A stretch of DNA of 64,000 nt from Chimonanthus salicifolius (taxonomy: Eukaryota; Streptophyta; Magnoliopsida; Laurales; Calycanthaceae), in the NCBI GenBank assembly GCA_013350335.1, contig CM023533.1, forward strand, positions 26,580,869-26,644,868, written 5' to 3'. The position numbers were made by a program, and so were the translations under genes. How positions within the stretch are numbered: position 1 is the stretch's first letter; every line of letters starts with the position of its first letter. The notes under the pieces were generated by a model. The model was not told the DNA's origin, did not search any database, and saw only the letters and a list, made by a program, of their open reading frames with translations. This document shows, one piece after another, positions 34,695-46,922 of this stretch.

Positions 34695-35103
34695 TTTCAA
34701 TGATTTGAATTACATGATGGATTTTGAATCTTCTTATGTATTATACATATCATAAAATTTACAATTTAAATGACATTGTATGATTCATTGGCTTGCAAAT
34801 GGAAAAAATAAATACATATTCAAATTGGTTTAATATAAAAAGCTTAATTAAAAACTAAAATTACTTTATTTTATTTGATCGTTGATACTGTTTTTATTTA
34901 AATGTTAAAAACTTCGAAGACCAAATTTTAAAATAAAAGTATAAAACCCATGACAGTTATACATACGGTGGAAAGTTATATTTATTTATTATTAAAGAAA
35001 TAATAAATAACATAGACATTAATAAAAAAGTGGAGTGCTGAGTAGGAAATTCTGTGAAGGCTGGGTGACGAAGCAGTCAATGACCGAAATCCTCTCCTCG
35101 CTC

Positions 35104-35110
35104 TATAAAT
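35104..35110 (+). promoter_or_regulatory. TATA box of the RABD2 gene
   Basis: TATAAAT, 131 bases upstream of the initiating ATG. It is followed by a CT-rich leader (35140-35195), as in many plant 5' UTRs. Confidence 0.6.
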
Positions 35111-35240
35111 TTCCTTTCAAACCAAACGTGCTTCTTGTCATTTCCTCGTCTCTTTTTCTTCCTCCCTCGCCCTTTCCTCATTTTTGTCTTTCGTTACGCT
35201 GTGATAGGGTTTCGGAGGATTAATTGAAAGCCGATCTGCC

Positions 35241-38200
35241 ATGAATCCTGAATAGTGAGTCCGTTTACTGTTAAATTCCTTCTCCTTTTTATAATTTAAC
35301 GGTTAGGGTTTTGTTTTTTGTTCGAATTGTTTCTGTTTCAAATGTAATTCCCTGTCTTCTGAGTTTGTTGGTGTTCGATCTCGATATGGTTGATGCAGAT
35401 GTTGTGTGTGCTTCTAGCTTCTAGTTCTCTGTTTCTCTTTCTCTCTATCTGACTTCGTTTGTGTTTCATTTTTTTAGTTAGTTATTAAGATTCGTATGAT
35501 TTAATTGGTTGATTGTTCGTCTTGCTCTCCATGATCTCTTTTGGCTCTGTTTAGATGCGTGGAAAAGAAAGTAAATTGCTGGAAAATAAGTAGAAAGAAT
35601 CTATGGAGAGATTAATAAATGACAATTTCAGATCATTTGGGCGTATGCATGCAAGACTAGAAACATCTTCAGTACATGGAATTGAAGGAGGTTGCAAATG
35701 TGAGGAGCTTGAACGGTGAGGCCAATAAAGCCTACAAATGCAGTTCAACGCAATCATGTTAAATTATGGGGTAACAAAGCTCATAGTCCTCAGTGTGGAT
35801 GAGGGGAAAATTAACTTGTAAAACTAACCACAAACAGATGATGAAGTGCTGCTTATGATGGTTGGAGAGAGACACCGTGGTTTGCCCATCGTTTGGTTTT
35901 CTTTTATTTACTTATTTATATTTGAAATGGTAAGAGAAGATCAACCCATAATCTTGAGGTCACATGATAACACTTTCTAATTGTGCTATTGGCTCTTGTC
36001 AATTTTGAAACTTGATTTGGATTGATTGAGGGATTTTAAGTTTCCTAATACACGTTAATTTGAAAATTTACAAAGTACTAGAGGATGGGAAACATATGGG
36101 ACACAGATTTGATGATAATGATGGTTATGATTGGAGAATCTTAACTTTGATGGGAACTTACTTGGGAGCTTGGGATTGACAACTTTGGAGTTTTTTCTGA
36201 GAGATCGTGCAAAGGATGCCTTTGAGTAACCTTGGGCAAAATAGATAGTTGTGTTTTGAACAAGATCTTTTAGTTGGTATTAGAGGGTTCTTTTTATGCC
36301 CACGTTTCATTTATTGAGTAGTGATTCTTATAATTCCATCATTGTGTATTTGCTTTTGACGATTTGTGATAGGTGTACTAGGGAGTATTATTTTTCATTT
36401 GCTGTTTCTCTTTGGCCAAACTTACACACACCCAGTTTTCCTGTCTCTACACACCCGAATTCAGATTTTAGTGGCAAATTACCATTTTTCCCCTGCATTT
36501 CCAATCATTCGAATGAATTCCCAGTTCATTTTGGCATTCATTCGAATGAATGGACTGAACAGTAACACGGAATACTGTTCAGCCCCATTCATTCGAATGA
36601 ACATAGTTTCAACTATACATTCGAATTAATGAAGCCCATTCATTCGAATGATTGCTATACTAGTAGCATTATTTTAATAATAAAATTTATTTTTAAAACT
36701 TTAAAGTTATTTTTTGAACAGTGTGTATTTTCAAAATTTCTCAAATTAAAGACCCGAACTAATTACAATAATCTGATAAAAATGCTTTAAGACTTAAAGG
36801 TCTTTTGACACTCCTAAATATTTAAAACACAGTATTTTACAAATAAGGATACTCCTAGACTGTGTCGAAAATACATTTGGAAGTGTCAAAAGACCTTAAA
36901 GTCTTAAAGTATTTTTATCAGGTTATCGTAATTAGTCCGGATCTTCAATTTGAGAAATTTTAGAAATACACAGTGCTTAAAAAATAACTTTCTATATTTT
37001 AAAGAATATTTTATTATACATTTGAATGAATGGGCTTTATTCATTCGAATGAACATAGTTTCAACCATACATTCGAATGAATGGGGCTCATTCATTCTAA
37101 TGATTGCTACAGTTATAGCATTATTTAAATTATAAAATTTATTTTTAAAACTTTAAAGTTATTTTTTGAGTAGTGTATATTTTCAAAATTTCTCAAATTA
37201 AATATCCGGACTAATTACGATAATCTGATAAAAATACTTTAAAACTTCAAGGTCTTTTGACACTCCTAAATATTTAAAAGACAGTATTTTATAAATAAAG
37301 GTATCTCTAGGCTGTGCCGAAAATACATTTGGAAGTGTCAAAAGTCCTTGAAGTCTTAAAGTATTTTTATCAGGTTATCGTAATTAGTCTGGATATTCAA
37401 TTTGAGAAATTTTAGAAATAAACAGTACTTAAAAAATAACGGTCTATGTTTTAAAGAATATTTTATTATAGCATCGGCAACATAGACAGTTATTTGTTAA
37501 GCAATGTGTATTTCTAAAATTTCTCAAATTGAATATCCGGACTAATTACAATAACCTGATAAAAATACTTTAAGACTTCAAGGTCTTTTGACACTTTCAA
37601 ATGTGTTTTCGGCACAGCTTAGGGATACCCTTATTTGTAAAATACTATGTTTTAAATATTTAGGAGTGTCAAAAGACCTTGAAGTCTTAAAGCATTTTTA
37701 TCAGATTATCGTAATTAGTCCGGATATTTAATTTGAGAAATCTTGAAAATACACACTGCTCAAAAAATAACTTTAAAGTTTTAAAAGTAAATTTTATTAT
37801 TTAAATAATGCTACTACTGTAGCAATTATTCGAATGAATGGGCTTCATTCATTCGAATGTATAGTTGAAACTATATTTATTCGAATGAATGAAGCCCATT
37901 CATTCAAATGTATAATAAAATATTCTTTAAAATATTGATAGTTATTTTTTAAGCACTGTGTATTTCTAAAATTTTTCAAATTGAATATCCGAACTAATTA
38001 CGATAACCTGATAAAAATACTTTAATACTTCAAGGTCTTTTGGCACTTCCAAATGTGTTTTCGACACAGCCTAGGGATATCTTTATTTGTAAAATACTGT
38101 GTTTTAAATATTTAGGAGTGTCAAAAGCCTTGAAGTCTTAAAGCATTTTTATCAGATTATCGTAATTAGTCCGGATATTTAATTTGAGAAATTTTGAAAA

Positions 38201-41200
38201 TACACACTGTTCAAAAAATAACTTTAAAGTTTTAAAAATAAATTTTATTATTTAAATAATGCTACCACTGTAGCAATCATTCGAATGAATGGGCTTCATT
38301 CATTCGAATGTATAGTTGAAACTATGTTCATTCGAATGAATGGGGGCTGAACAGTATTCCGTGTTACTGTTCAGCCTATTTATTCGAATGAATGTCAAAA
38401 TGAAATGGGCATTCATTCGAATGATTAGAAACGCGGGGGTAAAATGGTAATTTTCCACGAAAATCCGAATCCGGGTGTGTAGAGGCAGGAAAACCGGGTG
38501 TGTGTAAGTGTGGCCTTGTCTTTTTATTCCCCCATTTCATTTATTGATTAATGTGATTCTTATAATTCCATCATTGGGTATGTATTTGCTTTTGATGATT
38601 TTTGATAGATGGACTGAGAGCATTATTTTTCATTTGCACTTTCTCTTTTTCAGTAGAACATGGACAAAATACATACTTATGGAGACCTTGAACGTAGTCC
38701 CCAAAAGACGAGAAAATGAAGGAAATCTAGACTAAATCTGAAGTGCTCTTGTGATTACTCTCAGTTCCACTTCATTCGAATCCATGATTCCTAAGGGCTC
38801 GGAAAATGCTAATAACATCCTACCTCTATCGTCATGTAGCAACCCTCCTAGTCTTGCCGGGCCAAGTTTACCTCCTGCTGCCCCATCCATGTTGAATTTA
38901 TAAATGTCGCTATCCATTCAACCATTGATGGGTGGTGTTTCTTGTAAGGGTTATTGGGTAGGTGGGCTGCTTATGCCCGGTTTTATGTTTTTTTTTGTTA
39001 AGTGTTTATTCTATTGTGAATATTACAGTTACCTTTTAAAAAACAAAACAGCAGATAATGTTTTTTTGTTTCTTTTTTATTCTCCTATTGTTCTAGTTTT
39101 GTAGTTTTTTTAATCATTTTGGGGTTTTGGGGGGAGGGGGGTGGTCTGCTTTCCCATTCTCTCATTTGAAAGGCTCTTTTGATGTACTCTTTTCCATGTA
39201 GTCAAAAGTGTTGAGCATGTTGAAGAAATTATGTTTGTATTCCTATCTGGAGGTCTTAACATCTCTCAATGCCTTTCTAGTTAGTATACTATCTATTCCA
39301 AGTTTAAAATGAGGAAGGAACTATGAACCCAGTTTGTGATTATCATAGCATTCCAATTCTAAGCCACTTTGCAACTCCATCAAGAAGAGACCTGTTTTCC
39401 ACCCCTTCTGCATAAGATCTTAGAAAACCTGAAAAAAAAAAAAAAAAAATCTTGAGATGAAAAGTTGTGTAAGTTTGTAGTCATAGTTGGAGTTGTTGTA
39501 GTGTTGATCGAATTTGGATGGCGTGCAAACCAACAAGTACTTCCTAAATTAAAATATGAGTCAATTGGCAATGGAAAGCTTTTGACATCAATTTGAGAGG
39601 TATTTGTTGATGTAGAAACATTAGAGGTTTAATTGGCAGGCACTGGCGAGAGGATCAGAAGCCAGGTTTTGTGCAAGTATAGTTGTGGTCTTTTCATGCA
39701 ATGAATACTATTTGATTTCTACTTATGTTTTGAGCATACTAAGTTCTGACTGTCATTATGTTTCAGTGACTATCTTTTCAAGCTTTTACTTATTGGAGAT
39801 TCTGGTGTTGGCAAGTCATGCCTTCTATTAAGATTTGCGGTAAGAATTCATTTGTACATTATGTATTTTGTCTTTGTTGCTAAATAAATAGCAAATTGTT
39901 TAGTATTTATCGCTGCTTTGGTGTTCTTTGAATATTTTTAGGCATGCTGTTGTTATTCTGCCTTTCATTGAAACATTTAATCATCCCATGTCAAGCTACT
40001 AGAAACAATTGCTAGTAACTGTTGAGTTTCTAAGATAGCCAATTATGGCACTCATCAGTGCAAATTAACATGCAGGTACCATGGAACACGTAGTCATCAT
40101 AGTTGTATGGTGAGATGTTCAATTAACACCAATTCTAGGTGATGGCAAATCTTCAAGGTTGTGGCCATTGGTGGACCTACTTATTGGAAGCAAATTGCAT
40201 GGCAATTAAAACTCATAGGATACCCATGTTATCCAAAAATATGTGTGTATAAGCTGATGCACATGCACATTACATGTATGGCCTCTTGTCACTATACCAC
40301 TGTCATGGAAGAACCATCAAATACTAATTTTATCATTCGAGGGCAAAATTACTCAGAAGTGCCATCTTGTAAGGTATTTTTCCTCATTTGCCAAATCCCA
40401 GTTATAAATTGTGATGCCACTGTGCTTGCTGCTCTAGGGCTTCAACCTTGCCATCCAACAATAGACATTGCAGCCTTGTCAAAAAACAATCTCATTGAAA
40501 TGATGGTGAAGATTAAGATATAACTAGCAAGTTAGCCCATGCTACGGACATGGGTCGGGTTGGAAATATTAAAAAATAAAAAAAATGATTAGAGATTTAT
40601 TACTAAAATTTGTAGATGATTTAACTTTTACACCATTTAGGTAGTGCAATATTGGTTGGACCATTTTGATCATTTGCCAATTGCTAATTCACCAAAAATA
40701 CATAAATCAAACAATTATGTTAGAGGAGTCATTAATAAAAAATATTAACTCATTAAATTGTGTTGAGTCGGGTCCCTCAACGTGTCATCAAGTGCATAAA
40801 ACTTGGTGGAAGAAAAAGAAATTGTGTGTGGCTTAACTTAATTACAGTATAGTACTAATTTTTCAATGTTTTTGAACTTTAGATGTGTTTTTATGAGATG
40901 ACTTGTAAAATTTGAAAAGGTGCAAGTAAGGAGAGGAAGACCTTTTCATTAGAACAGATAAAAAAGGGATATGATGGATTACAAGAACACATGATATGAT
41001 TTTTAATAGGATAGAAACAGAAGAACTTAGAAAGTTGAACCCAGATAATTGGGATAAATGGCTATGATGAAGATGATGATGAATCAACCTATGTATTTTT
41101 TATCTGTCACTTGTGTGATTGATACACACTATGCACACAAAATGGATGGCTAGTGTATTTTCACCATCTGTTGATTTTTTTAGCTCTTAGGATATTATGC

Positions 41201-42999
41201 ATGCGTCTGCCTTTAGTTATGGAGAATCATTAGGAAAATTCCTCAACTTCAATAAAATTGTAATAATTCCATTCATTGGTGATCTTATCAGATTTTAATA
41301 TTTCCTATACACCACTGTCAAAAAAGGACAATTTGAGTGGAAGTTCCATACCTTTTATAATATATTATATTTTTATTTTAAAAGGGTAAAATGACTTAAT
41401 TCTTTAAGCGACTTTTGATACCATTTGTTTCTATTTGCATAGGTGAAGCTGATTTGTGAAGGCTAAGGCAATTTTATCTCCTTTTTGTCCAGTAGTTTGA
41501 TTATTTCTCTTAACTTAATGTAAATGTTACACTTTATTAGGATCTCATATCTGTGGTAAAAATCTGAAAGAGTAATACAGGATTGCCATGCACTTTTTTC
41601 CTTCTGTCCACCTTGTATTCTGTTTCACTTGGAGAAATATGATTGTGTTTTTTTTCCTTTTTTTTTGAATGGTTTATCTTGTTTTGGCCATAATTTATAT
41701 TTATTTCTATATGAAATAGTGTGTGCATCTGAATATGAACTGTTGATCCCTCATATTATTCAAAGGAAAAAGGATTATGTTGACCTCTTATATTCTGTAG
41801 GACGATTCATATTTGGAGAGTTACATCAGTACCATTGGAGTTGATTTTGTAAGTAACAACAATGATATAGGATCTTATGCATACATCTGCCTTTTTCAAA
41901 TTTTGTGAAGTTCATGGAGGCCTCCTCCACTTCTCACTTCTTTTTGCATTTCTAGAAAATTCGGACTGTAGAGCAGGATGAGAAGACCATTAAACTTCAA
42001 ATTGTGAGTAATTCATATGCTTGTATGAAAATCTTACTTCTGGTTTTGATATTGGATGACTATTCCTGATAGTGAAGTCCTCATTTTATATTAGTGGGAT
42101 ACTGCCGGTCAAGAACGTTTTCGGACAATCACAAGCAGTTACTACCGTGGTGCACATGGCATTATTGTGAGTTTTGCCTGTCATTTTTTCCCATCATCTT
42201 GCTAGTGAACGAATGTTCCTCAAAATAATTTATTGATCTTTTCTGGCAGATCGTTTATGACGTAACCGACCAAGAAAGCTTCAACAATGTCAAGCAGTGG
42301 TTGAATGAGATTGACCGATATGCCACTGAAAATGTGAACAAGCTTTTGGTTGGCAACAAATGTGACATGACTGCTAATAAAGTTGTTTCTTATGAAACCG
42401 CTAAGGTCATTAACTGCTGTTGTCAGTTCATCTCATTAATTCCCTCTCATTTCTGTTCTTTATGGTTTAAATAATATTTGGTGCTTTTACCAAAAAAGCA
42501 TACTATCTCATAGAGATCCTTATCTGCTGTTCAACTGATATCTCTCTCCTACTGAAAAGGCATTTGCGGATGAAATTGGAATTCCTTTTTTGGAAACTAG
42601 TGCTAAGAATGCAACCAATGTAGAGCAAGCATTCATGACCATGGCTGCTGAGATAAAGAATCGGTGAGCTCCCCTCCATTACCATTTTAGACTCGAGCTA
42701 CTCTTTGTACTCTTATATAAGTGCAACAGCATAATTGACATGGCTTCGAATGGATTTGAATTGTGCTATATAGCATCATCTATGCCAACCCCATCAGACC
42801 ATTATTTTCCTCTGTTATCCATTTCGTAGTGGAAATATTATACTTCTCTGTTCCCATTATACCAAATGAAAGGCTAAGATGATATGTTCCTGCTGTTCAC
42901 AGGATGGCAAGTCAACCAGCGATGAATACTAGTAAACCTGCAACTGTGCAAATGCGTGGACAGCCGGTTGCACAGAAGACCTCTTGTTGCTCTTCTTGA
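35241..42999 (+). CDS. RABD2: Rab GTPase of the RABD2 (Rab1/Ypt1) class, eight exons, 203 aa
   Basis: Exons are 35241-35254, 39767-39839, 41801-41848, 41956-42003, 42095-42166, 42250-42405, 42560-42663 and 42903-42999, all with GT-AG introns and one frame of 203 aa. Guanine-nucleotide motifs are complete: GDSGVGKS (15-22), effector loop ISTIGVDF with T40, WDTAGQE (62-68), GNKCD (120-124) and ETSAK (149-153). The tail ends TSCCSS, a double-cysteine geranylgeranylation site, so the protein is membrane-anchored. Rab1-class GTPases control ER-to-Golgi transport; the [22 protein letters not shown] start is typical of plant RABD2. The first coding exon is only 14 bases and intron 1 is 4.5 kb, with a foldback element and a LINE piece. 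No residue needed for GTP binding or hydrolysis is altered. Confidence 0.97.
36283..36413 (+). repeat. Left direct repeat flanking the foldback element
   Basis: About 130 bp (words tttcatttattga, gattcttataattccatcattg and tatttttcatttgc) that recurs in the same orientation at 38516-38655. The two copies differ at roughly one base in ten plus small gaps. Confidence 0.85.
36414..38515. mobile_element. 2.1-kb foldback element made of nested palindromes, in RABD2 intron 1
   Basis: Ends are inverted repeats of GGCCAAACTTACACACACCC type, continuing with gttttcctg and ctctacacacccg for over 50 bases. The whole element is palindromic about roughly position 37470. Each half carries two blocks of about 300 bp (36700-36990, 37130-37440, 37490-37790, 37940-38240), and each block is itself an inverted repeat with arms of about 130 bp (ctaattacgataatctgat against its complement). 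Between blocks are groups of the palindrome CATTCGAATG, about 18 in all. No transposase is encoded. Superfamily is not clear; no simple short target duplication is seen because longer direct repeats flank it. Confidence 0.87.
38516..38655 (+). repeat. Right direct repeat flanking the foldback element
   Basis: Partner of the copy at 36283-36413. It begins directly at the right end of the element. Confidence 0.85.
38720..38905 (-). mobile_element. LINE RNase H fragment in RABD2 intron 1
   Basis: The minus-strand frame reads [20 protein letters not shown] then [18 protein letters not shown] and SNEVELR, the N-terminal half of the L1 LINE RNase H domain. It is close to the same domain at 10664-10800, so both may come from one family. 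Both flanks lack other LINE domains. Confidence 0.75.
40530..41095 (+). mobile_element. RTE LINE 3' tail and older repeat debris in RABD2 intron 2
   Basis: Positions about 41035-41085 read aacccagataattgggataa followed by atggctatgatgaagatgatgatga, the usual 3' terminus of plant RTE LINEs. The start near 40522 (aactagcaagttagcccatg) resembles a widespread repeat end in plants, which I cannot assign to a family. The 120-codon open frame at 40161-40523 shows no known domain. Confidence 0.45.
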
Positions 43000-43535
43000 T
43001 CACATTCCTGTCTAGGAGACGAAATGTCAGGATTTCAGACAGATTTCAAGTTTGCATCCTCTAGGAGTGAATGGGCAGTTGAGGTTTGGTACCCACCTTA
43101 GTGGCCACTCCTATGTATATATGAAAGTAAAGCCAAGGACTTGATCATGGTTTGCAAGTGTGAACATCATTACACGTGCTCTTTAAACTGGATTAAAGAA
43201 CATCTCTATCTTGTTAAACTGAATACAACTTTAATTCATTTCTTGAAATGATTGCAATTTGGTGTTTTCTTTTCAGAGTTGGAACTTTGTATGATTCTTT
43301 ATGTGCTTACGAGATTCTGATTGGCCTTTTCCCCTTGTTCTTCAGTGAATCCTATTTGTTTGGTCCCTCATCTGCCAATTCACCCAAAATTCAGGTGCAA
43401 TTATGTAGATTGTAGACTAAAAGGGAATTTATTGGTATACCGATACTTTTTTTTCAAAGGGAGCAATGGATGACACAAATATGAGAACTTTCCCATTTTG
43501 CCCTTGATTTTGTCATTGATTTTACTCTAGTTCAT

Positions 43536-43760
43536 CTATTTTACTGGCAATTTTTTTTTTCTAGCTCTTTTAAGTCTAACTTGAGGTGCATAAGCACTAA
43601 CAAGATTTAAGATGGCCTTACCCAAAACTAATTTGATCATGACAATCCTATCCAACCTTCTCTTGACTTCTATAATCTTTTCCTTTAAATTCAGATTAAA
43701 TACAATATCTATCTCATTTTTTGAGCTATTTCTTTCATTATTATAAAAAAGCCCTTCCAT
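43536..43760 (-). mobile_element. RTE-type LINE endonuclease fragment
   Basis: The minus-strand frame reads LNLKEKIIEVKRRLDRIVMI and KLVLGKAILNLVSAYAPQV, matching the AP-endonuclease segment of plant RTE LINEs (VDVKR.GDRI...KLVL....N..SAYAPQ.G). Only about 70 residues remain. It lies just downstream of the RABD2 gene. Confidence 0.8.
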
Positions 43761-43925
43761 TTGAATCTCTTGTAAGCAAACTATTATTTTCCTCCTTTCA
43801 TTATTTAAAATAATTAGACATTCCTTCCAATTAAAGCACCTACACTTGAAGAATTAAATTTTAATTTTCGGTCTTTACACCTATTTCTATTGTCGTTGTC
43901 TATCTATGATGTATTTTTCTCTTTA

Positions 43926-44365
43926 ATTCTCATGTGGCTGCTTTTGGATGGAGGATAAATTTTCAGGGAGCATTCAGGGTATTTATTTGCATGGAAAGAG
44001 TATTCAAAAAGTGAAAAAAGAGGAGTGTTATCTCATGACCCTTCAATTATCAAATAACCTCCATTACCCCCTTACCTCTATCCAAATGCAGCCCCACAAG
44101 TGAAAAAAGAGGAGTGTTATCTCATGACCCCCAATTACCAAATGACCCCTATTACCCCCCTTATCTCCAATCTAAACGCAGCGTTTGGATGGGGGTAAGG
44201 GGGTGACCCCTCCTCACCCTTATTTGGTAATCTAAAAATTACCCCAAATGAGTAAAAATTCAAAAAATCATCTCTCATCACCTTTTTTGAAACTTAGGGC
44301 ATTCAAAGGTGACTCCAAGCTTAAGGGTGACCCCCGTAAAATTACCTTTCATCCAAACACAGCCA
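43926..44365. mobile_element. Cluster of MITEs with GGCTGYNTTTGGATGG ends
   Basis: A GGCTGCTTTTGGATGG end at 43930 is answered by an inverted CCAAATGCAGCC at about 44083-44094. A second GCGTTTGGATGGGGG at about 44181 is answered by CATCCAAACACAGCC at about 44350-44364. Between them a 65-bp segment (44011 onward and 44100 onward, gtgaaaaaagaggagtgtta) is duplicated. PIF/Harbinger-like by the GTTTGGATG word, but this is weak. No clear target duplications. Confidence 0.45.
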
Positions 44366-44710
44366 TTATGAGATGTTAACCGGTTAGACTCGGGTTAGAT
44401 TTTGGTATTTTTGGATTTGCTTCCACTGAATAGTGTTGGATTCTGGTCATGCTTAAATCAAATTTAGACAAATATAAAAAATCTAAACCGACGTCTAATT
44501 AAAAATGTCACATTATTTTCTAATCTAGTGTAGTAATAATATATGAGGGTAAATATTAAGGTTTTATCTTCATATAATTTAACCATAACATATATATCAA
44601 TTATAACTATTATTTGCATTATTTATCCCTTGTGTTAATCGATTATAAGACTCGAAAAATGCTAACTTGAAATCTGCATAAAAAGACATTAATTTTAATT
44701 TTGAATCCAG

Positions 44711-45320
44711 GCTTGATCCAAAAACAGTATCAAATTTAAAGTTTATATTATAGATTTTCAGATTTTAGTTATCATTTGCATCCCTAACAATACCCAATTA
44801 AGAGGGAAAATTGGTGGCAGATAGAAAGTACAAATTTCGAAAGTATCTTAAGTGTAAAACAAAGATTAAATAAAAATAAAAATTATGATTAACACCAACA
44901 ATGCAAAAAATAAATAAATTTGAATACAAATAAATCCAAAATAAAAAGTGATGTGTTAACAAAAAATGAAAAAAATTAATGTGAATCAAGGTTTGATCCA
45001 AAAAAATTATCAAATTTAAAGTTTATATTAAAGATTTTCAGATTTTAGTTATCATTTGCATCCTTAATAATACCCAATTAAGAGGGAAAATTGATGGAAG
45101 ATAGATAGTAAAATTTCGAAAGCGTCTTTAGTGTAAAACAAAGATTAAATAAAAATAAAAAATATTATTAACACCAACAATGCAAAATTGCATCCCTAAT
45201 AATACCCAATTAAGAGGGAAAATTGATGGAAGATAGATAGTAAAAATTTTGAAATTGTCTTTAGTATAAAACAAAGATTAAATAAAAATAAAAATTATTA
45301 TTAACACCAACAATGCAAAA
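44711..45320. repeat. Three tandem copies of an AT-rich unit
   Basis: Units at 44711-44990 (280 bp), 44991-45186 (196 bp, deleted) and 45187-45320 (134 bp, missing its 5' part) share tttgcatcc, aatacccaattaagagggaa and acaccaacaatgcaaaa. They end 55 bases from tRNA-His. Confidence 0.9.
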
Positions 45321-45375
45321 CCAAAATTCAAAAAAAAAATCAAAAACATGTTTACAAAAAACGAAAAATATAAAT

Positions 45376-45446
45376 GTGGCTGCTGGGATTCGAGCCCAGG
45401 TCTCCACGGCCACAACGTGGAATTCTCACCACTAAACTACAGCCAC
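45376..45446 (-). tRNA. trnH-GTG: tRNA-His (GTG)
   Basis: Complete cloverleaf on the minus strand. The acceptor stem is GTGGCTG with CAGCCAC. The anticodon stem CCACG/CGTGG encloses loop TTGTGGC with anticodon GTG. The T stem CTGGG/CCCAG surrounds CTCGAAT. A box TAGTTTAGTGGTGA and B box GGCTCGAATCC are intact, so it looks functional. No intron. It closely resembles nuclear plant tRNA-His as I recall it. Read on the plus strand it sits directly after an AT-rich tandem repeat array. Confidence 0.95.
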
Positions 45447-46750
45447 TCTGTGGGAACTCGTCTCCAACTTAATATATAAATAATAGAGAAGGTACATTTA
45501 GTACCCTCTCTTGATAATCAATATCATCAACTTTCGCATCATTATCACTGTCTCTTGCCGAGTTACGTCGATTTTTCTTCTTTAGGTTGGGGTTTTTATT
45601 GCTGAAGTAGGCTGTCATGGAACTGAGTCCAACCCAATACAAGTGTTGGGCCTTAAAACGTGACCCAATACAATTGTTGGGCCAATTTATTTCTTTTAAC
45701 ATTATAATCTATTACGCAATAACACTATTTATAGATCAAATTAAACAAGATGATCACTTACATGCTTAGTCATGGAACCTATTGAATAAGATGATGAATC
45801 TCTTAGAAAGTTTCTTAATTGAAAAATGTAGTTCAGCAAAAATTATTTTGATTAGATCAATAAAATCTCATCTTTTACTAGTCACAAGGTTCACCTTTCA
45901 AAATCTCATGCATTGTATCAGTAATGGACCACAAGGCTCTACTAATGAGTCGATCATTGTGTAAAACATGATATTAAAATTACACTGCAAACATTATTGA
46001 TTAAAAGTTTTTGTGCTATAGGAGAGTTAGTTTCTCACTAACCGCTTCCACACTCTTAATTTAGAGAGGTTGGCTTAACGGTTAAGAACCTATTTAAGAA
46101 AGTGAAGTCTTATGTTCAATTCATGTTCAATTTTTTAAGAGTCACTCTTTGTAATATTTACTCAGTGTATATGAATTGAAAGGTTCAAACGAGGTGACTT
46201 TACCTATCACTATCTAGAGGAACTATAGAGTGACTTGTTATCCCACCTAAGTCTACTGTGGCATTGGCACCATTTGATCGTACAAAATTCACAATATTCT
46301 TTGGTGGTTTCAATCCGGGCCTTACAAATAGGAGAGCTTATTATGATTTAGACAGCTCCTATTACAATATTCTTCCTACTTTCCTAGTGTTTGCTGGTCC
46401 TTTTAAATGTTCTTCCTTTACATAATGCACGTACTTCCTTGTATTGCTGGGTAAAAAAGGCTATTTACTTTTATATTAAAAACTCTAATGTCACATCATT
46501 AGACATAGGAATGTATAAAGTTTTCATGAGTTAATTTTAATTTTTACAACAATTATCATTTTATGAGCTTACTAATTCCATCAAATTGAAGTAGAAATTA
46601 TCAATATAGATTTATTTAAATATTCTTTTTCTTTGATTTTTAACTTTCTATTTTAATTCATATAGATCAATTTATTTTATATATTTTATAAGATTAATTT
46701 TTTTTAAAAAAAAACCTCACATTAATAAATATTTATTAATTTTATAGAAT
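45447..46750. other. Intergenic spacer with a SINE candidate
   Basis: No protein gene. The minus frame 45702-45469 has no domain. A tRNA-like head at 46068-46130 (A-box-like GGCTTAACGGTTAAG, B-box-like GTTCAATTCATG) suggests a SINE running to about 46330. Confidence 0.45.
46064..46330 (+). mobile_element. tRNA-derived SINE candidate
   Basis: The A-box-like and B-box-like words are about 40 bases apart, as in plant SINE heads. The 3' end and target duplication are not clear. Confidence 0.35.
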
Positions 46751-46758
46751 CATTAAAT

Positions 46759-46917
46759 TAGGGGTCGAAAAAATGGTATTGACCGAGTTATCGACCAATA
46801 TCTCAGCCGATAAAATTCTCTCTCCTTATAATTTTTTTTATCAAAAACCACCTATATCGGCCGATATGATGCGGTTTTAATATCGACATATCGGCCGATA
46901 CGATATTCAGACCCCTA
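46759..46917. mobile_element. hAT-type MITE of the TATCGG family, copy 2
   Basis: Ends TAGGGGTC and GACCCCTA are inverted. The left target duplication is CATTAAAT (46751-46758). The right copy is interrupted after CATTA by the next MITE, and is found whole as CATTAAAT at 47355-47362, beyond that insertion. The interior has TATCGGCCGATA words and a CT-rich to poly-T centre. Confidence 0.85.
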
Positions 46918-46922
46918 CATTA

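Noticed and set aside
36414..38515. CRISPR-like array from regularly spaced CATTCGAATG repeats
   Set aside because: The genome is eukaryotic, the repeats are 10-bp palindromes at unequal spacing inside a foldback element, and no cas genes exist.
40161..40523. 120-codon plus-strand frame
   Set aside because: Within RABD2 intron 2, no known domain, and the RABD2 exons join correctly without it.
40522..40560. Possible Helitron end (ctagcaagttagcccatg)
   Set aside because: No matching CTRR hairpin end or insertion between A and T could be shown.
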